DNA of 64,000 nucleotides from Prochlorococcus sp. AG-402-K04 (GTDB lineage Bacteria > Cyanobacteriota > Cyanobacteriia > PCC-6307 > Cyanobiaceae): assembly GCA_003216895.1 (NCBI GenBank), contig QCID01000004.1, forward strand, positions 39,458 to 103,457. Direction: 5' to 3'. This document shows positions 11,052 through 20,769 of this stretch, piece after piece. A model generated the notes under the pieces. It saw nothing but the letters and a program-made list of their open reading frames with translations. It ran no database searches and had not been told where the DNA came from. A program made the position numbers and the translations under genes. Each line of letters begins with the position of its first letter. Within the stretch, counting starts at the first letter, position 1.

Positions 11052-11087
11052 TTTTTGAAAAAGAGATCTAAAAATGTCATGGTTAAT

Positions 11088-12149
11088 TTATTTTGTAGCT
11101 GTTTCTATGAGACTAGCAACAAGTTTTTCGAGTTTTAATCCAGAAGCTTCCCATAACATTGGATACATGCTTGTTTTAGTGAATCCTGGCAAGGTATTAA
11201 CTTCATTTAGATAAATCTGTTGAGTGCTTTCTTGATAAAAGAAATCGACTCTCGCCAAACCACAAGCATTAATAGCTTTACATGCCTCTATAGCCAGCTT
11301 TTGTATCTTCTTAGCTATGTCTATATTCAAATCAGCTGGGATAATTGTACTGCTTAGATTCTCATCGTATTTCGAATCATATGTATACCAATCAGTTTGA
11401 AATTTAACTTCGCCAACAACTGATGCTTTCATTATGGACTTTCCTAATACTCCACATTCAAGTTCTCTACCTTCAATATTTTTTTCTATGATGATTCTCT
11501 CATCATATTTTGCTGCAATTTTAATCCCATTAATCAGTTCTTGTTTTGAGTATGCTTTGGTTATGCCAATAGAAGAACCTAGGTTGGCTGGCTTAATAAA
11601 ACATGGATAGTTTATTATTTTTTCTATTTTATCAAAAACAGATTTCATAAATAATTTATTAAGTAAATTCTCTTTGAGCAAATAAATATATGGAGTTTGT
11701 GGAAGATTAAATGATTTAAAAATCGATTTCATTGCTATTTTATCCATACCTAAAGATGAACCAAGAGTTCCTGATCCAACAAAAGGTTTTCTTGTTAATT
11801 TAAACAACCCTTGAATAACTCCATCTTCTCCATTGGGACCATGTAATGCGGGAAACCATACATCAACTTTGTTGCTTTCTGTTGGGAAATTTATCATATT
11901 ATTTATAAAATTTTTATTACTTTTTATTGGTTTAGTTAATTCCTTATCGCCAAATAAAATTGATTTTGAGTATTCTGAATCTTCCCAGAAACCATGCTTG
12001 TCTATATAAATTGGATTTACAATAAAGCGCTCACGGTTATAAGGATGAGATAAGGCGTCGTAAATTGCTTTGGCTGATTTGATGGAAACCAAATGTTCGC
12101 TTGATACGCCACCAAATACAAGTCCTATAATCAGTTTATTTTTCAACAT
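11088..12149 (-). CDS. ddl: D-alanine--D-alanine ligase
   Basis: ATP-grasp enzyme that makes the D-Ala-D-Ala dipeptide for peptidoglycan. Motifs are the N-terminal GLVFGGVSSEHLVSIKSA, ALHGPNGEDGVIQG, the ATP-grasp CFIKPANLGSSIGITKA, and the catalytic/metal end VDFFYQ with LNEVNTLPGFT. The full length of 353 residues suits the family. It lies upstream of the unknown membrane protein, ftsQ and ftsZ on the same strand, a typical division/cell-wall cluster arrangement, and is followed by no evident terminator. Confidence 0.95.
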   Translation of the reverse strand: MLKNKLIIGLVFGGVSSEHLVSIKSAKAIYDALSHPYNRERFIVNPIYIDKHGFWEDSEYSKSILFGDKELTKPIKSNKNFINNMINFPTESNKVDVWFPALHGPNGEDGVIQGLFKLTRKPFVGSGTLGSSLGMDKIAMKSIFKSFNLPQTPYIYLLKENLLNKLFMKSVFDKIEKIINYPCFIKPANLGSSIGITKAYSKQELINGIKIAAKYDERIIIEKNIEGRELECGVLGKSIMKASVVGEVKFQTDWYTYDSKYDENLSSTIIPADLNIDIAKKIQKLAIEACKAINACGLARVDFFYQESTQQIYLNEVNTLPGFTKTSMYPMLWEASGLKLEKLVASLIETATK

Positions 12150-12201
12150 GTCTGTTTTATTTCGATTATTCTATAAGGTGATTTATTGAATTTATCAAAA
12201 C

Positions 12202-13593
12202 TTATGAAATGCTTCCAGTTAATGAAAATGGACGTATTTCATTGATTTTTATATTCACTATTTCGCCTGGTTTATGTGATTTGCTAATGCTTTTGGGCCT
12301 GGGAAAAAACGTTAGTCGATTTGTTCTAGTTCTTCCCATAAATTGGGAATTATCTTTAGAATTTATATTCTCAATGAGTATTTCCTGTAATGTATCTTTA
12401 TACCTTAAATTTCTTTCTTTGGCAGTCTTCTCCACAAGGGAGTTGACTTCTCTTAGCCTATTAATTTTTATTGTTTCAGACAATTGATTAGGCCATGTAG
12501 CAGCTGGCGTATTTGGTCTAGGAGAGTAGGCTGCAGTATTAACAAGATCAAATTTAACATTCTCTATAAGTGAGAGTGTTTCCTCGAATTCATCTCTCGT
12601 CTCTCCAGGAAAAGCTACAATTGCATCAGAAGTAATAGATGACTCAGGCATTATTTGTTTGATATAATTTATAATCTCTTTATAGGTTTGAACAGTATAC
12701 CCTCGACCCATATTTTTGAGTACTTTATTACTTCCACTTTGGAACGGGATATGAAAGTGTTCACAAACCTTAGGAAGTTTGGCACATACATCTATTAACT
12801 CTTTCGTGAAATATCTTGGATGACTTGTGGCAAATCTAATACGTTCAATCCCCTCAATATCATGTATGAACTCTAATAAATATGAAAGTGTTAATTGTCC
12901 AGATTTATTAAATTCATAAGCTTTAAAGTCTCTGCCATAAGCATCTATATTTTGCCCTAAAAGGGTTATTTCTTTGTATCCAATTCTAGCTAATTCTTCT
13001 ATTTCATTTTTAATAGCTTGCGGTGTTCTTGATTGTTCTTTTCCCCTAACCGAGGGGACTACGCAATAAGTGCATCGCTCATTGCATCCATAGATAATGT
13101 TGACCCAACCGCAGATGGCGCTCTCTCTTCTTGCTGTTGCTATGTCTTCGTAGATGTGCTGTTCATCGGTCGCTAATACTTGGTGACCGTTATCAACTTT
13201 ATTAAGAAGAGTCTCCAGTCGATTTGCATGCTGAGGCCCCATTACAAGATCTATCTCGGGAACTCTTCTTAATAAGGTTTCACCTTCTTGTTGAGCTAAG
13301 CATCCTGCAATAATGATTTTTAAATGGGGATCTGATTTTTTTCTTATAGCTTGTCTTCCCAAATAGCTATAAACTTTTTGCTCAGCATTATCACGAATAG
13401 TACAAGTGTTGTAGAGAATTAAATCCGCTTTAAGTTCCTCTTCAGCAAGTTGATATCCCATTGCTTGCAATATGCCTGACATTCTTTCTGAATCAGCTTT
13501 ATTCATTTGACATCCAAAAGTGGTAATCCAATAGCTTCCCCTGTTGGTCTTTAAAGATGTGCGTTGTTTATTAGGAGCTATGAATGCAGTCAT
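12202..13593 (-). CDS. miaB: tRNA-2-methylthio-N6-dimethylallyladenosine synthase MiaB
   Basis: Radical SAM methylthiotransferase that modifies A37 of tRNAs reading UNN codons. The order is the N-terminal UPF0004 domain ([17 protein letters not shown]), the radical SAM core with [11 protein letters not shown] (CX3CX2C), then TRAM ([15 protein letters not shown] at the end). The ORF track begins at 13713, but its first 40 residues would be translated tRNA-His. The Met of [10 protein letters not shown] at 13593 gives 463 residues, a normal MiaB length. The tRNA-His 3' end is 61 bases upstream. Confidence 0.93.
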   Translation of the reverse strand: MTAFIAPNKQRTSLKTNRGSYWITTFGCQMNKADSERMSGILQAMGYQLAEEELKADLILYNTCTIRDNAEQKVYSYLGRQAIRKKSDPHLKIIIAGCLAQQEGETLLRRVPEIDLVMGPQHANRLETLLNKVDNGHQVLATDEQHIYEDIATARRESAICGWVNIIYGCNERCTYCVVPSVRGKEQSRTPQAIKNEIEELARIGYKEITLLGQNIDAYGRDFKAYEFNKSGQLTLSYLLEFIHDIEGIERIRFATSHPRYFTKELIDVCAKLPKVCEHFHIPFQSGSNKVLKNMGRGYTVQTYKEIINYIKQIMPESSITSDAIVAFPGETRDEFEETLSLIENVKFDLVNTAAYSPRPNTPAATWPNQLSETIKINRLREVNSLVEKTAKERNLRYKDTLQEILIENINSKDNSQFMGRTRTNRLTFFPRPKSISKSHKPGEIVNIKINEIRPFSLTGSIS

Positions 13594-13654
13594 CGAGGAT
13601 TTATTTTTTCCTTGGGAAAAAAGATTTTTGAGATTGATTCCAAAAATGTTCAAG

Positions 13655-13728
13655 GGCGAGCGAGGGGATTCGAACCCCCGAATAGCGGCGCCACAAGCCG
13701 CTGCCTTAACCACTTGGCGACGCCCGCC
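13655..13728 (-). tRNA. tRNA-His (anticodon GTG)
   Basis: On the minus strand the acceptor arm GCGGGCG pairs with CGCTCGC, preceded by an encoded G at position -1 opposite a C73, the hallmark of bacterial tRNA-His. The anticodon stem GCGGC/GCCGC encloses a TTGTGGC loop with anticodon GTG. The T arm has the GGTTCGAATCC core. No 3' CCA is encoded (the genomic bases after C73 on that strand are CTT). It lies 61 bases upstream of miaB on the same strand. Confidence 0.96.
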
Positions 13729-13931
13729 TTGTGCTTTTAATCTTCCAATGATTTGTCATTTTGAGACTCCAAAATGATTTTGGTAAAAAAATTAGCTTGC
13801 TAATATTGTAGATAGTAAGGATTAATTTTTTAACTTTTTATATTTTGATCACAACGCAATTGAAAGGTATTGAAGTTACTTTGTACTTAGAACCCCGAAT
13901 AATAAAAGATCGGGATTAAAATCTATTCAAA

Positions 13932-15248
13932 GTGAACTTCGCAAAAAATGTTGAATTGATTGCAAGTCCTCCAAAGTCTGGGCGTGTAGATGTCCTGGTT
14001 CCAAGATGTTTGATTGGCAATGGTCAGGATGTATTAAGAACACCAATTGATCAAGAAGGCTTGTCCTCTGTTCAAATTGAGTGGAGTGATGGAACTATTA
14101 CCTCAATTAAGGGTTTAAATGAAATATCTAAAGTTCCTGAGGAAATCCTTCTGCCAAGATTCGCGGAACCTCATGCACATATAGATAAAGCTTTCTCATG
14201 GTCTCGTTCAACTAATTTGAAGGGTACTTACCAAGAAGCCTTGGCAGCGAATCTAAGTGAATATGAATTAAGGTCCAGTGATCAATTAATTTTCAGCGTT
14301 GAAAAGTCTCTGAATCTAGCTCTTGTTAATGGGATAAGGGCAATTAGATCGCATATTGATAGTTTTGGAAAAACTGCAATGAGAGATTGGGAAATCTTGG
14401 AAAATGTTAGAAAAAAATGGCAAGAGAAAATTTTCTTACAGTTCGTAGCTTTGGTTCCATTAGATTTTTGGGAAACTTATGAAGGTGAGCTTTTAGCTCA
14501 AAGAGTTGCTTCCAACGGAGATCTTTTAGGTGGGGTTATAGCTCCGCCTTTTAATAAGAGGAAGACTTTTAAGTCCTTATTACATTTAGTGCGACTTGCT
14601 AATAAACTTAATTGTGATATCGATCTACATATTGATGAGTCTCAGTATTGCTCGGCTGAAGGATTGAAATTACTTCTAGAGGTATTGAGTCAAGTTGAAA
14701 ATGAGATATCAATAACTTGTAGTCATTTAAGCAGCATGGGATTGCTAAGAGAAAAGGCGATTTCAAATTTGGCAAAAAAAATGGCTAAAAGCAAATTAAA
14801 AGTTGTTGCCTTACCACTAACTAATTCTTGGCTTCTTGGACGAAAAGATCGTTCCACTTTAATTAAAAGACCACTGGCACCAATATTTCAACTTCAAAAG
14901 GCTGGAGTTGTTGTATCTGTAGGAGGAGACAATGTAAATGATGCATGGTTTCCTTTGTCTAGTTTTGATCCAATAAATTTAATGGCTTTCTCCATGCCAA
15001 TTGCTCATTTATCTCCCTGGGATAGATTGGGCCTTTCTCCGTTTACCTCGTCTGCAGCACAAGTGCTTAACCTTCAATGGGATGGCCTCTTTCAAAAGGG
15101 AAGTCCTGCCGATTTTATTTTGCTAAATTCAAATAGTTGGGTAAAAGCTTTGTCTGACAGACCTAAAAGAAGAGTGGTAGTTAATGGTGAATTCTTGAAT
15201 GAATTGCCTAAAAACAAAAATTCAACATCCAACAATTCTCATCTATGA
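13932..15248 (+). CDS. Amidohydrolase, cytosine deaminase (CodA)-like
   Basis: Metal-dependent hydrolase of the amidohydrolase superfamily. Metal-ligand motifs are EPHAHIDKAF (HxH), RSHIDSF, the internal LHIDESQY with a later CSHLSS, and the catalytic Asp region VVSVGGDNVNDAW that parallels CodA HDDV..PW. Cyclic amidine or amide substrates such as cytosine are typical of the subgroup, but the true substrate is not evident. The start is GTG. It overlaps the next gene by 4 bases (ATGA), so the two are translationally coupled, unlike the usual codB-codA arrangement. Confidence 0.78.
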   Translation: MNFAKNVELIASPPKSGRVDVLVPRCLIGNGQDVLRTPIDQEGLSSVQIEWSDGTITSIKGLNEISKVPEEILLPRFAEPHAHIDKAFSWSRSTNLKGTYQEALAANLSEYELRSSDQLIFSVEKSLNLALVNGIRAIRSHIDSFGKTAMRDWEILENVRKKWQEKIFLQFVALVPLDFWETYEGELLAQRVASNGDLLGGVIAPPFNKRKTFKSLLHLVRLANKLNCDIDLHIDESQYCSAEGLKLLLEVLSQVENEISITCSHLSSMGLLREKAISNLAKKMAKSKLKVVALPLTNSWLLGRKDRSTLIKRPLAPIFQLQKAGVVVSVGGDNVNDAWFPLSSFDPINLMAFSMPIAHLSPWDRLGLSPFTSSAAQVLNLQWDGLFQKGSPADFILLNSNSWVKALSDRPKRRVVVNGEFLNELPKNKNSTSNNSHL

Positions 15249-16597
15249 CTAATAAAGAGAAAGTAGAGTTACTTTTAAGTGAGCTAAAATCAGTACCTGA
15301 TCTAGAGATCTATCAAAAAACTAGTGATTTAAAAAGGTTTTCTAAAGATTTCTATGATTATTCACCGATATTGATTAATGAATTAAAAGATTGTTTAGCT
15401 GACATAGTCGTTCGACCGCTTTCTGTAGATGCAATTATTGTTGTGGCTCAAATGTGTAATAAGTATTCAACTCCTTTGACCCTTAGAGGCTCTGGAACAG
15501 GGAATTATGGCCAATGTGTTCCACTTGACGGTGGAGTCGTTATGGTTATGAATGGTCTTCGGAAAATTAGAAATTTCGATTCAAAATCAGGTGAAGTCAC
15601 AGTTGAATCTGGTTGTTTGCTTAGAGACATTAATGATGAGTTGATTAAACATGGTCGTCAGTTACGGTTGCTTCCTAGTACATGGAGAAGCGCTTCCATT
15701 GGTGGATTTATTGCTGGCGGTTCAGGTGGGATAGGATCCATTCGCTGGGGCTTCCTTAGAGATCCTGGGCATTTGCAGGCCTTAGAAGTAATAACGACTG
15801 AGGATTCACCAAGAAAACTTGAATTGAATGCAAACAATTCTGAAGCTTTAAATCATGCTTATGGAACTAACGGAATTATTACTGCATTGACATTAACAAC
15901 TGCTCCATATGTTGAATGGCAACAAATAGTAGTTGATTGTTTTGATTTGGATCAAGCGGTTGACTTGTTAAGCAAATTTAGTTCTGCAGCACTCGAGCTT
16001 TATTTGGGAACTTTGTTAGAGAAAGAAATTGTTACTTCTCTTCCCTTTGGGACTGGCAAACCTTCAAACAAACATAGAATTTTACTTTTGGTCTCACCTG
16101 ATGGTGTTAGTACCATTGAGCGACTTGCAAAATCGGTTGGCGCAGATTTTGATGACTTAGGTCCAGAAAATCTTAAGGCAGGGACAGGCCTTCGAGAGCT
16201 TTCTTGGAACCATACGACTTTACATATGCGTGGCATTGATCCCAATTGGACATATTTGCAAATGCTTCTTCCTCAGCCGGAGTTGGAAATGATGAAAAAA
16301 TTGAAATCCGATTGGGGATCAAATCTTTTATGGCATCTGGAATGTGTTTGTCAAAATGGAGTTCAAAGATTAGCTTCACTTCCTCTTGTTAAGTGGCAAG
16401 GTGAAGAAGCTATGAATCAATTAATCAGTCAATGCAGAGACCTTGGTGCAGTAATTTTTAATCCACATACAATCACTGTTGAAGATGGAGGCCTAGGTGT
16501 AATTGATTCTGATCAAGTGCAAGCTAAGAGTAACTTTGATCCAAAAGGGATTCTCAATCCAGGTAAACTCAAAGGGTGGAATCTAAAAGTAAATTAA
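15245..16597 (+). CDS. FAD-binding oxidase/dehydrogenase (GlcD-like, PCMH type)
   Basis: Flavoprotein of the vanillyl-alcohol-oxidase/PCMH fold. The FAD domain occupies the N-terminal half, with VVRPLSVDAIIVVAQMC, RGSGTGNYGQCVPLDGGVV and GGFIAGGSGGIGSIRWGFLRD. The C-terminal end DPKGILNPGKLKG is the usual closing motif of the family (FDP..ilNPGK). The 450-residue size fits D-lactate or glycolate dehydrogenase relatives, but the substrate is not clear. It overlaps the CodA-like amidohydrolase by 4 bases; the pair may act in one catabolic or salvage route. Confidence 0.85.
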   Translation: MTNKEKVELLLSELKSVPDLEIYQKTSDLKRFSKDFYDYSPILINELKDCLADIVVRPLSVDAIIVVAQMCNKYSTPLTLRGSGTGNYGQCVPLDGGVVMVMNGLRKIRNFDSKSGEVTVESGCLLRDINDELIKHGRQLRLLPSTWRSASIGGFIAGGSGGIGSIRWGFLRDPGHLQALEVITTEDSPRKLELNANNSEALNHAYGTNGIITALTLTTAPYVEWQQIVVDCFDLDQAVDLLSKFSSAALELYLGTLLEKEIVTSLPFGTGKPSNKHRILLLVSPDGVSTIERLAKSVGADFDDLGPENLKAGTGLRELSWNHTTLHMRGIDPNWTYLQMLLPQPELEMMKKLKSDWGSNLLWHLECVCQNGVQRLASLPLVKWQGEEAMNQLISQCRDLGAVIFNPHTITVEDGGLGVIDSDQVQAKSNFDPKGILNPGKLKGWNLKVN

Positions 16598-16622
16598 TTT
16601 AATTGCTATATTTTTAAACAAA

Positions 16623-17861
16623 TTAACTTATCAATATTTTTCTTTGAAAAAGATCACCTATTAAATATAGCGATCCTGAAATGATAGGTGGTGGAGAAGG
16701 CCATCTATGCCGTTTTTTAAGTAATGACAAAACTTCTTCTACACTAAAGGCTTCTTTGATTTGGTCTTTATATTTAGGGCAAAAACTTAAAATTTGATCT
16801 TTTGACCAACTTTGTTGGCCTGGGACAGGAACTATCCAAGCTAAATCTTTCTCTCTAATGAGCTTATGCAAAATGCCTATCATGTCTTTTCTTTTTTGAA
16901 TCCCTAGTATCCAGATAATTCCACTTTCTTGACCAGTCCATGCGTCTCTTTCAATTGATAATTGCTTAGCCGCATGAGGATTATGTGCACCATCAACAAC
17001 TATTGGCATTCCTTCCCATTTTGTTGTTTGAAGTCTTCCAGGCCATTTAGCAAGAGATAAGCCTTCTCGAAGTTGTCCTTCAGAAATATTCCATCCAATA
17101 TTTTTTAAGGATTCAATGACCCCTTTGGCTACAGCTGCATTTTCTTTCTGTATCACTCCTGATAGGCCGAGTTCCCAGCCTGATGGAATTGGATCTACCC
17201 AATGAATGACTGCTTGTTTCCTCTTGGCAGTCTCTTCGAAAACTCTTTTTACGATATTGTGTTGAGTAGCTGTAATGACAGTACTCTTTGTCGTTATTAC
17301 AGCTGCTTTCTCAATAGCTACTTTTTCTAGACTATTGCCTAAGTATTCACAATGATCAAGCCCAATAGCTCCAAATGCAATGATAGGTCTATATTGATGC
17401 GCGGTCGTTGCATCAAGTCTACCTCCAAGCCCTACTTCGAGGATAAGAAGTTCAACTTCCTTTAATGTGAAATATTTAAGTGCTATTGCAATAACACATT
17501 CAAAAGGTGTCAAGCTATATTTTTTTGCAATTGGAAGAAGAGACAGACTTAATGATTGAAATTCTTCTTTAGATATTGGAGTCTTGTTGATACATATTCT
17601 CTCGACCCAATCAACTAAATGTGGAGAAGTGGTAACTCCAGTTTTAATATTTACTAAGCTAAGAACACTATTAATAAAAGCGCTAATAGAGCCTTTCCCA
17701 TTTGTTCCTGCTATGTGAATAGCTGGTGTCTCTTTGCAGGGATCTCCCATGGCATGAATAGCTAATGACATACGATCTATGCCCAGATTCATATCTTTAT
17801 ATTCTTTACGCGTGCTTTCGAAAATGAAATTCGATTGTGCTATGAAAGTTTCATCAGACAT
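16623..17861 (-). CDS. folC: Folylpolyglutamate synthase / dihydrofolate synthase
   Basis: Mur-ligase-family enzyme adding glutamate to dihydropteroate and to folates. Motifs are the P-loop IHIAGTNGKGSISAFI, ITTSPH-like TTSPHLVDWVERI, LEVGLGGRLDATT, GLDHCEYLGNSLEKVAIEKA and VVDGAHNPHAA. It is 412 residues. Its start overlaps the argD 3' end by 22 bases on the same strand, so it is likely co-transcribed with argD. A later start (MNLGIDRM) would remove the overlap and also suits the family N-terminus. Confidence 0.93.
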   Translation of the reverse strand: MSDETFIAQSNFIFESTRKEYKDMNLGIDRMSLAIHAMGDPCKETPAIHIAGTNGKGSISAFINSVLSLVNIKTGVTTSPHLVDWVERICINKTPISKEEFQSLSLSLLPIAKKYSLTPFECVIAIALKYFTLKEVELLILEVGLGGRLDATTAHQYRPIIAFGAIGLDHCEYLGNSLEKVAIEKAAVITTKSTVITATQHNIVKRVFEETAKRKQAVIHWVDPIPSGWELGLSGVIQKENAAVAKGVIESLKNIGWNISEGQLREGLSLAKWPGRLQTTKWEGMPIVVDGAHNPHAAKQLSIERDAWTGQESGIIWILGIQKRKDMIGILHKLIREKDLAWIVPVPGQQSWSKDQILSFCPKYKDQIKEAFSVEEVLSLLKKRHRWPSPPPIISGSLYLIGDLFQRKILIS

Positions 17862-19021
17862 TTGTCTAGTCTCGATAAAAGTTCGTTGATTTCTTTTTTT
17901 GCAATAGTTAAAGGAGGGACTATTCTTAATACTTTTTTACCAGCTGATACTAGAAGTAATTTCTCTTCTAAGGCGGATTTGACAATATCAAAAGATGTTA
18001 TTTTGATATTGTCTTTTATAACGAGACCTTGAATAAGCCCAACGCCTCGAGTGGAAATAAATATGTCTGAATATTTATTTGAAAGTTTAATTAATCCTTC
18101 TTTTAATTGAGCACCTCTCTCGATGACTTTATTGAGGAGGCCTCTTTTTTGTATTTCCTTCCCAACGGTTAGAGCTGCTCTGCAAGCGAAAGGATTCCCT
18201 CCAAAAGTGCTGGCATGATCACCGGGCTGAAAGACATCAGCCAATTGATTAACCAATAGCGCTCCAATGGCATGACCTCCACCAAGCCCTTTGGCTAGTG
18301 TGAAAACATCAGGTTCAATACCTAGTTGTTCATATCCCCAAAGAGTACCTGTCCTTCCCATTCCAGTTTGGACTTCGTCAAATATCAATAAAACATTGCT
18401 GTGGGTACATTTTTTTCTTAAGAGCTCAAAAAATGATTTTTTTCCAATATTTATTCCCCCCTCACCTTGTATAGGTTCAATAAACACAGCTGCAATTTGT
18501 GGACCTGTCTTTTCTAAATCATCAAATAGATTTACAAAAGATTCACTGTCGTTATAAGTAAAAAACTGAAATCCTTGAACCATTGGCTCGAAACCTTTGT
18601 GGTATTTCGGTTGGCCTGTAGCACTTACAGCTGCGAGTGTTCTTCCGTGAAAGCTTTCCTTTGAGCAAAGAATGACTGGATTGTCGATATTACGTTCAAT
18701 ATGTCCATATTTTCTTGCCAATTTAATTGCAGCTTCATTTGCTTCAGCACCGCTATTGCAAAAGAATACACTCTTGGCAAAACTTTGTGCAGTTAACCAT
18801 TGAGCTAGTTCTTCTTGCTCTGGTATCCCGTAAAGGTTAGATACATGTTGAAGTCTTTTTAATTGTTTTGATAAGGATTTAATTAATGCTTTATCACTGT
18901 GGCCTAGTGAACAAGTTGCAATGCCAGCTACAGCATCAAGATATTTCCGGCCTTTTTTGTCCCAAACCCATGAACCTTTACCCCTAATGAGGTCTAAGGG
19001 GAAACGATTGTAAGTTTTCAT
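17840..19021 (-). CDS. argD: Acetylornithine aminotransferase
   Basis: PLP-dependent class III aminotransferase of arginine synthesis. The PLP Lys lies in FTLAKGLGGGHAIGA; other motifs are FCNSGAEANEAAIKLAR, HGRTLAAVSATGQ and LLIFDEVQTGMGRTG. The ORF track starts at 19105, but its first 28 residues are translated tRNA-Leu. The Met in MKTYNRFPL (start at 19021) matches the family N-terminus and gives 393 residues. That start is only 8 bases from the tRNA 3' end, with no visible Shine-Dalgarno sequence. argF at 54531 serves the same pathway. Confidence 0.94.
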   Translation of the reverse strand: MKTYNRFPLDLIRGKGSWVWDKKGRKYLDAVAGIATCSLGHSDKALIKSLSKQLKRLQHVSNLYGIPEQEELAQWLTAQSFAKSVFFCNSGAEANEAAIKLARKYGHIERNIDNPVILCSKESFHGRTLAAVSATGQPKYHKGFEPMVQGFQFFTYNDSESFVNLFDDLEKTGPQIAAVFIEPIQGEGGINIGKKSFFELLRKKCTHSNVLLIFDEVQTGMGRTGTLWGYEQLGIEPDVFTLAKGLGGGHAIGALLVNQLADVFQPGDHASTFGGNPFACRAALTVGKEIQKRGLLNKVIERGAQLKEGLIKLSNKYSDIFISTRGVGLIQGLVIKDNIKITSFDIVKSALEEKLLLVSAGKKVLRIVPPLTIAKKEINELLSRLDKCLMKLS

Positions 19022-19029
19022 CAATGAAG

Positions 19030-19111
19030 TGGGAGCGGTCGGACTTGAACCGACAAACCCGAAGGTGCCGCATTTTGAGTGCGGTGCGTCTACCAATTCC
19101 ACCACGCTCCC
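19030..19111 (-). tRNA. tRNA-Leu (anticodon CAA)
   Basis: Minus-strand class II tRNA of 82 bases. The acceptor stem is GGGAGCG/CGCTCCC with discriminator A. The anticodon stem CCGCA/TGCGG encloses the loop CTCAAAA with anticodon CAA. A long variable arm (CACCTTCGGGTTT) and the T-loop TTCAAGT complete the fold. No CCA is encoded (the bases after the discriminator on that strand are CTT). argD begins 8 bases downstream. Confidence 0.96.
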
Positions 19112-19150
19112 ATATGTTTATTTTATGTCAAAACTAGCAAAAATATGAAA

Positions 19151-20527
19151 TTAAGCTGCGTTTTTTTGAGTATCAATATTGTCTTCATTAATTATTTTGC
19201 TAGAGAAAGAACTTTGAGATGTTGTTTGATCAAATTTTCTAGAAATAATAGAACCTGCATTAGTTAATTTTTCTTCAAATTTTTCATAGCCTCTATCTAA
19301 GTGTTCGAGGCCCGTGAAAATACTATTACCTTGAGCAGAGAGACATGCAAGGATAATGGCAGCAGAGGAACGTAAATCTCCTCCCTCTACATTTGATCCT
19401 ACAAGTTCTTTTACTCCTTTTATATAAGCAATATTGTTTTCTAGATAAATACAGGCGCCCATTTTATTTAGCTCTAAAACGTGTTGCATTCTCTTCTCAA
19501 AAACTCTTTCTTTGATTTTGCTTGAACCTTTAGCGGTGGCCATTAGTGACATAAATGGAGCCTGAAGATCAGTGGGAAAGCCAGGAAATGGACTTGTGAT
19601 TATGTCAACTCCTGAAATCTCTCTTGGAATGATTTTTAAATGATTATTCCCATTTTGAGATATTGAACAGCCACATTCTTTTAATTTTGAAATAACAGCG
19701 CCCAAATGATTTGGGATTACTGGACCAATAATGAGAGGCGAGCGTGTTATCGCTGCAGCAATAAGAAAAGTTCCTGCTTCTATCCTGTCGGGAATAACAC
19801 AATGAGAAGTCCCGCTTAAAGATCTCACTCCAAGTATTGTGATTTTTTTCGTTCCAGCTCCAAAAACCTTTGCTCCCATTGAATTAAGCATTTTCGCGAG
19901 ATCCTGGATCTCTGGTTCTCTAGCGGGATTCGATATTGTTGTTTTACCTAAAGCTAAACAAGAAGCCATCAAGATGGTTTCCGTAGCTCCAACGCTGGGA
20001 TATTTAAGAGTAATATTTGCTCCACGTAATCTTTTGTCTTTGGTTGAAACTTGAGCTTTTACAACATCATCTATAACTTCAACTTCCGCACCTAAAGCTT
20101 TTAGACCATTTATATGTTCATCAACAGGTCTTGCTCCAATATTGCAACCTCCGGGTAAAGGCATTTTTGCTTCTCCAAGTCTTGTAAGTAAGGGGCCAAC
20201 ACAGAAAAAGCTTGCTCTTAGGCTATGAACTAGTTGATAGGGTAATTCAATGTTATGAATGGACTCTGAATTAATCTCGATAGAATTATTTGTTTTAGTT
20301 AACTTTGCGCCCAAATGACAGAGAATCTCTGACATGACTTCAATGTCCGTAAGTTGCGGGACATTTTTAATGAGGAGTTTTTCTTTCGTAAGAAGAGAAG
20401 CAGCCATTAAAGCTAGTGAAGAATTTTTTGCCCCACTAACTTTTAAGACCCCACTAAGCGGACGCCCTCCTTTTACCTCCAGATGTGGCGGAATAATATT
20501 CCTTTTCATTGTCGCCACACTACTCAT
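19151..20527 (-). CDS. murA: UDP-N-acetylglucosamine 1-carboxyvinyltransferase
   Basis: First committed step of peptidoglycan synthesis: transfer of enolpyruvate from PEP to UDP-GlcNAc. The catalytic Cys lies in [14 protein letters not shown]. Other motifs are [17 protein letters not shown] with the essential Lys, [15 protein letters not shown] with the Asp, and [12 protein letters not shown] with the PEP-binding Arg. The Cys form is the fosfomycin-sensitive type. At 458 residues it has a somewhat long C-terminal tail ([12 protein letters not shown]...). It precedes tRNA-Leu and argD on the same strand. Confidence 0.96.
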   Translation of the reverse strand: MSSVATMKRNIIPPHLEVKGGRPLSGVLKVSGAKNSSLALMAASLLTKEKLLIKNVPQLTDIEVMSEILCHLGAKLTKTNNSIEINSESIHNIELPYQLVHSLRASFFCVGPLLTRLGEAKMPLPGGCNIGARPVDEHINGLKALGAEVEVIDDVVKAQVSTKDKRLRGANITLKYPSVGATETILMASCLALGKTTISNPAREPEIQDLAKMLNSMGAKVFGAGTKKITILGVRSLSGTSHCVIPDRIEAGTFLIAAAITRSPLIIGPVIPNHLGAVISKLKECGCSISQNGNNHLKIIPREISGVDIITSPFPGFPTDLQAPFMSLMATAKGSSKIKERVFEKRMQHVLELNKMGACIYLENNIAYIKGVKELVGSNVEGGDLRSSAAIILACLSAQGNSIFTGLEHLDRGYEKFEEKLTNAGSIISRKFDQTTSQSSFSSKIINEDNIDTQKNAA

Positions 20528-20769
20528 ATTGGAGCGAACTGCTTACTCAGCCATAATGCCAAGTGGATTTCAAATAGTCCAGTCAACCGTATCGAAAATT
20601 TATGGGTTCAAATTAAATATTGATAATATTGAAAGTTTGAATAAAATTTTTAATATAGTTTTATTGAAGTTAATAAGAAAATTCAATGTTTATTTTAATG
20701 CAAGAAACTTTTCTGCTTTTTAAAAATTAAATAATTTGAGGTTGGAAAATTAATAATTCATATTCGCCA
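20528..20769. other. Intergenic region between divergent murA and RNA methyltransferase gene
   Basis: A 242-base A+T-rich divergent gap that must hold promoters for both neighbours. The only ORF reaching into it is the antisense shadow 20334..20723 of the murA 5' end. I see no RNA gene or repeat. Confidence 0.5.

Noticed and set aside
12209-12487. Plus-strand 92-residue ORF antisense to the miaB 3' end
   Set aside because: It is a hydrophobic shadow frame fully inside miaB.
13594-13713. N-terminal extension of the miaB ORF in the track
   Set aside because: The first 40 residues translate tRNA-His sequence; the conserved MiaB N-terminus starts after Met 41.
19022-19105. N-terminal extension of the argD ORF in the track
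   Set aside because: MVELVDAPHSKCG... is translated tRNA-Leu, a common false extension.
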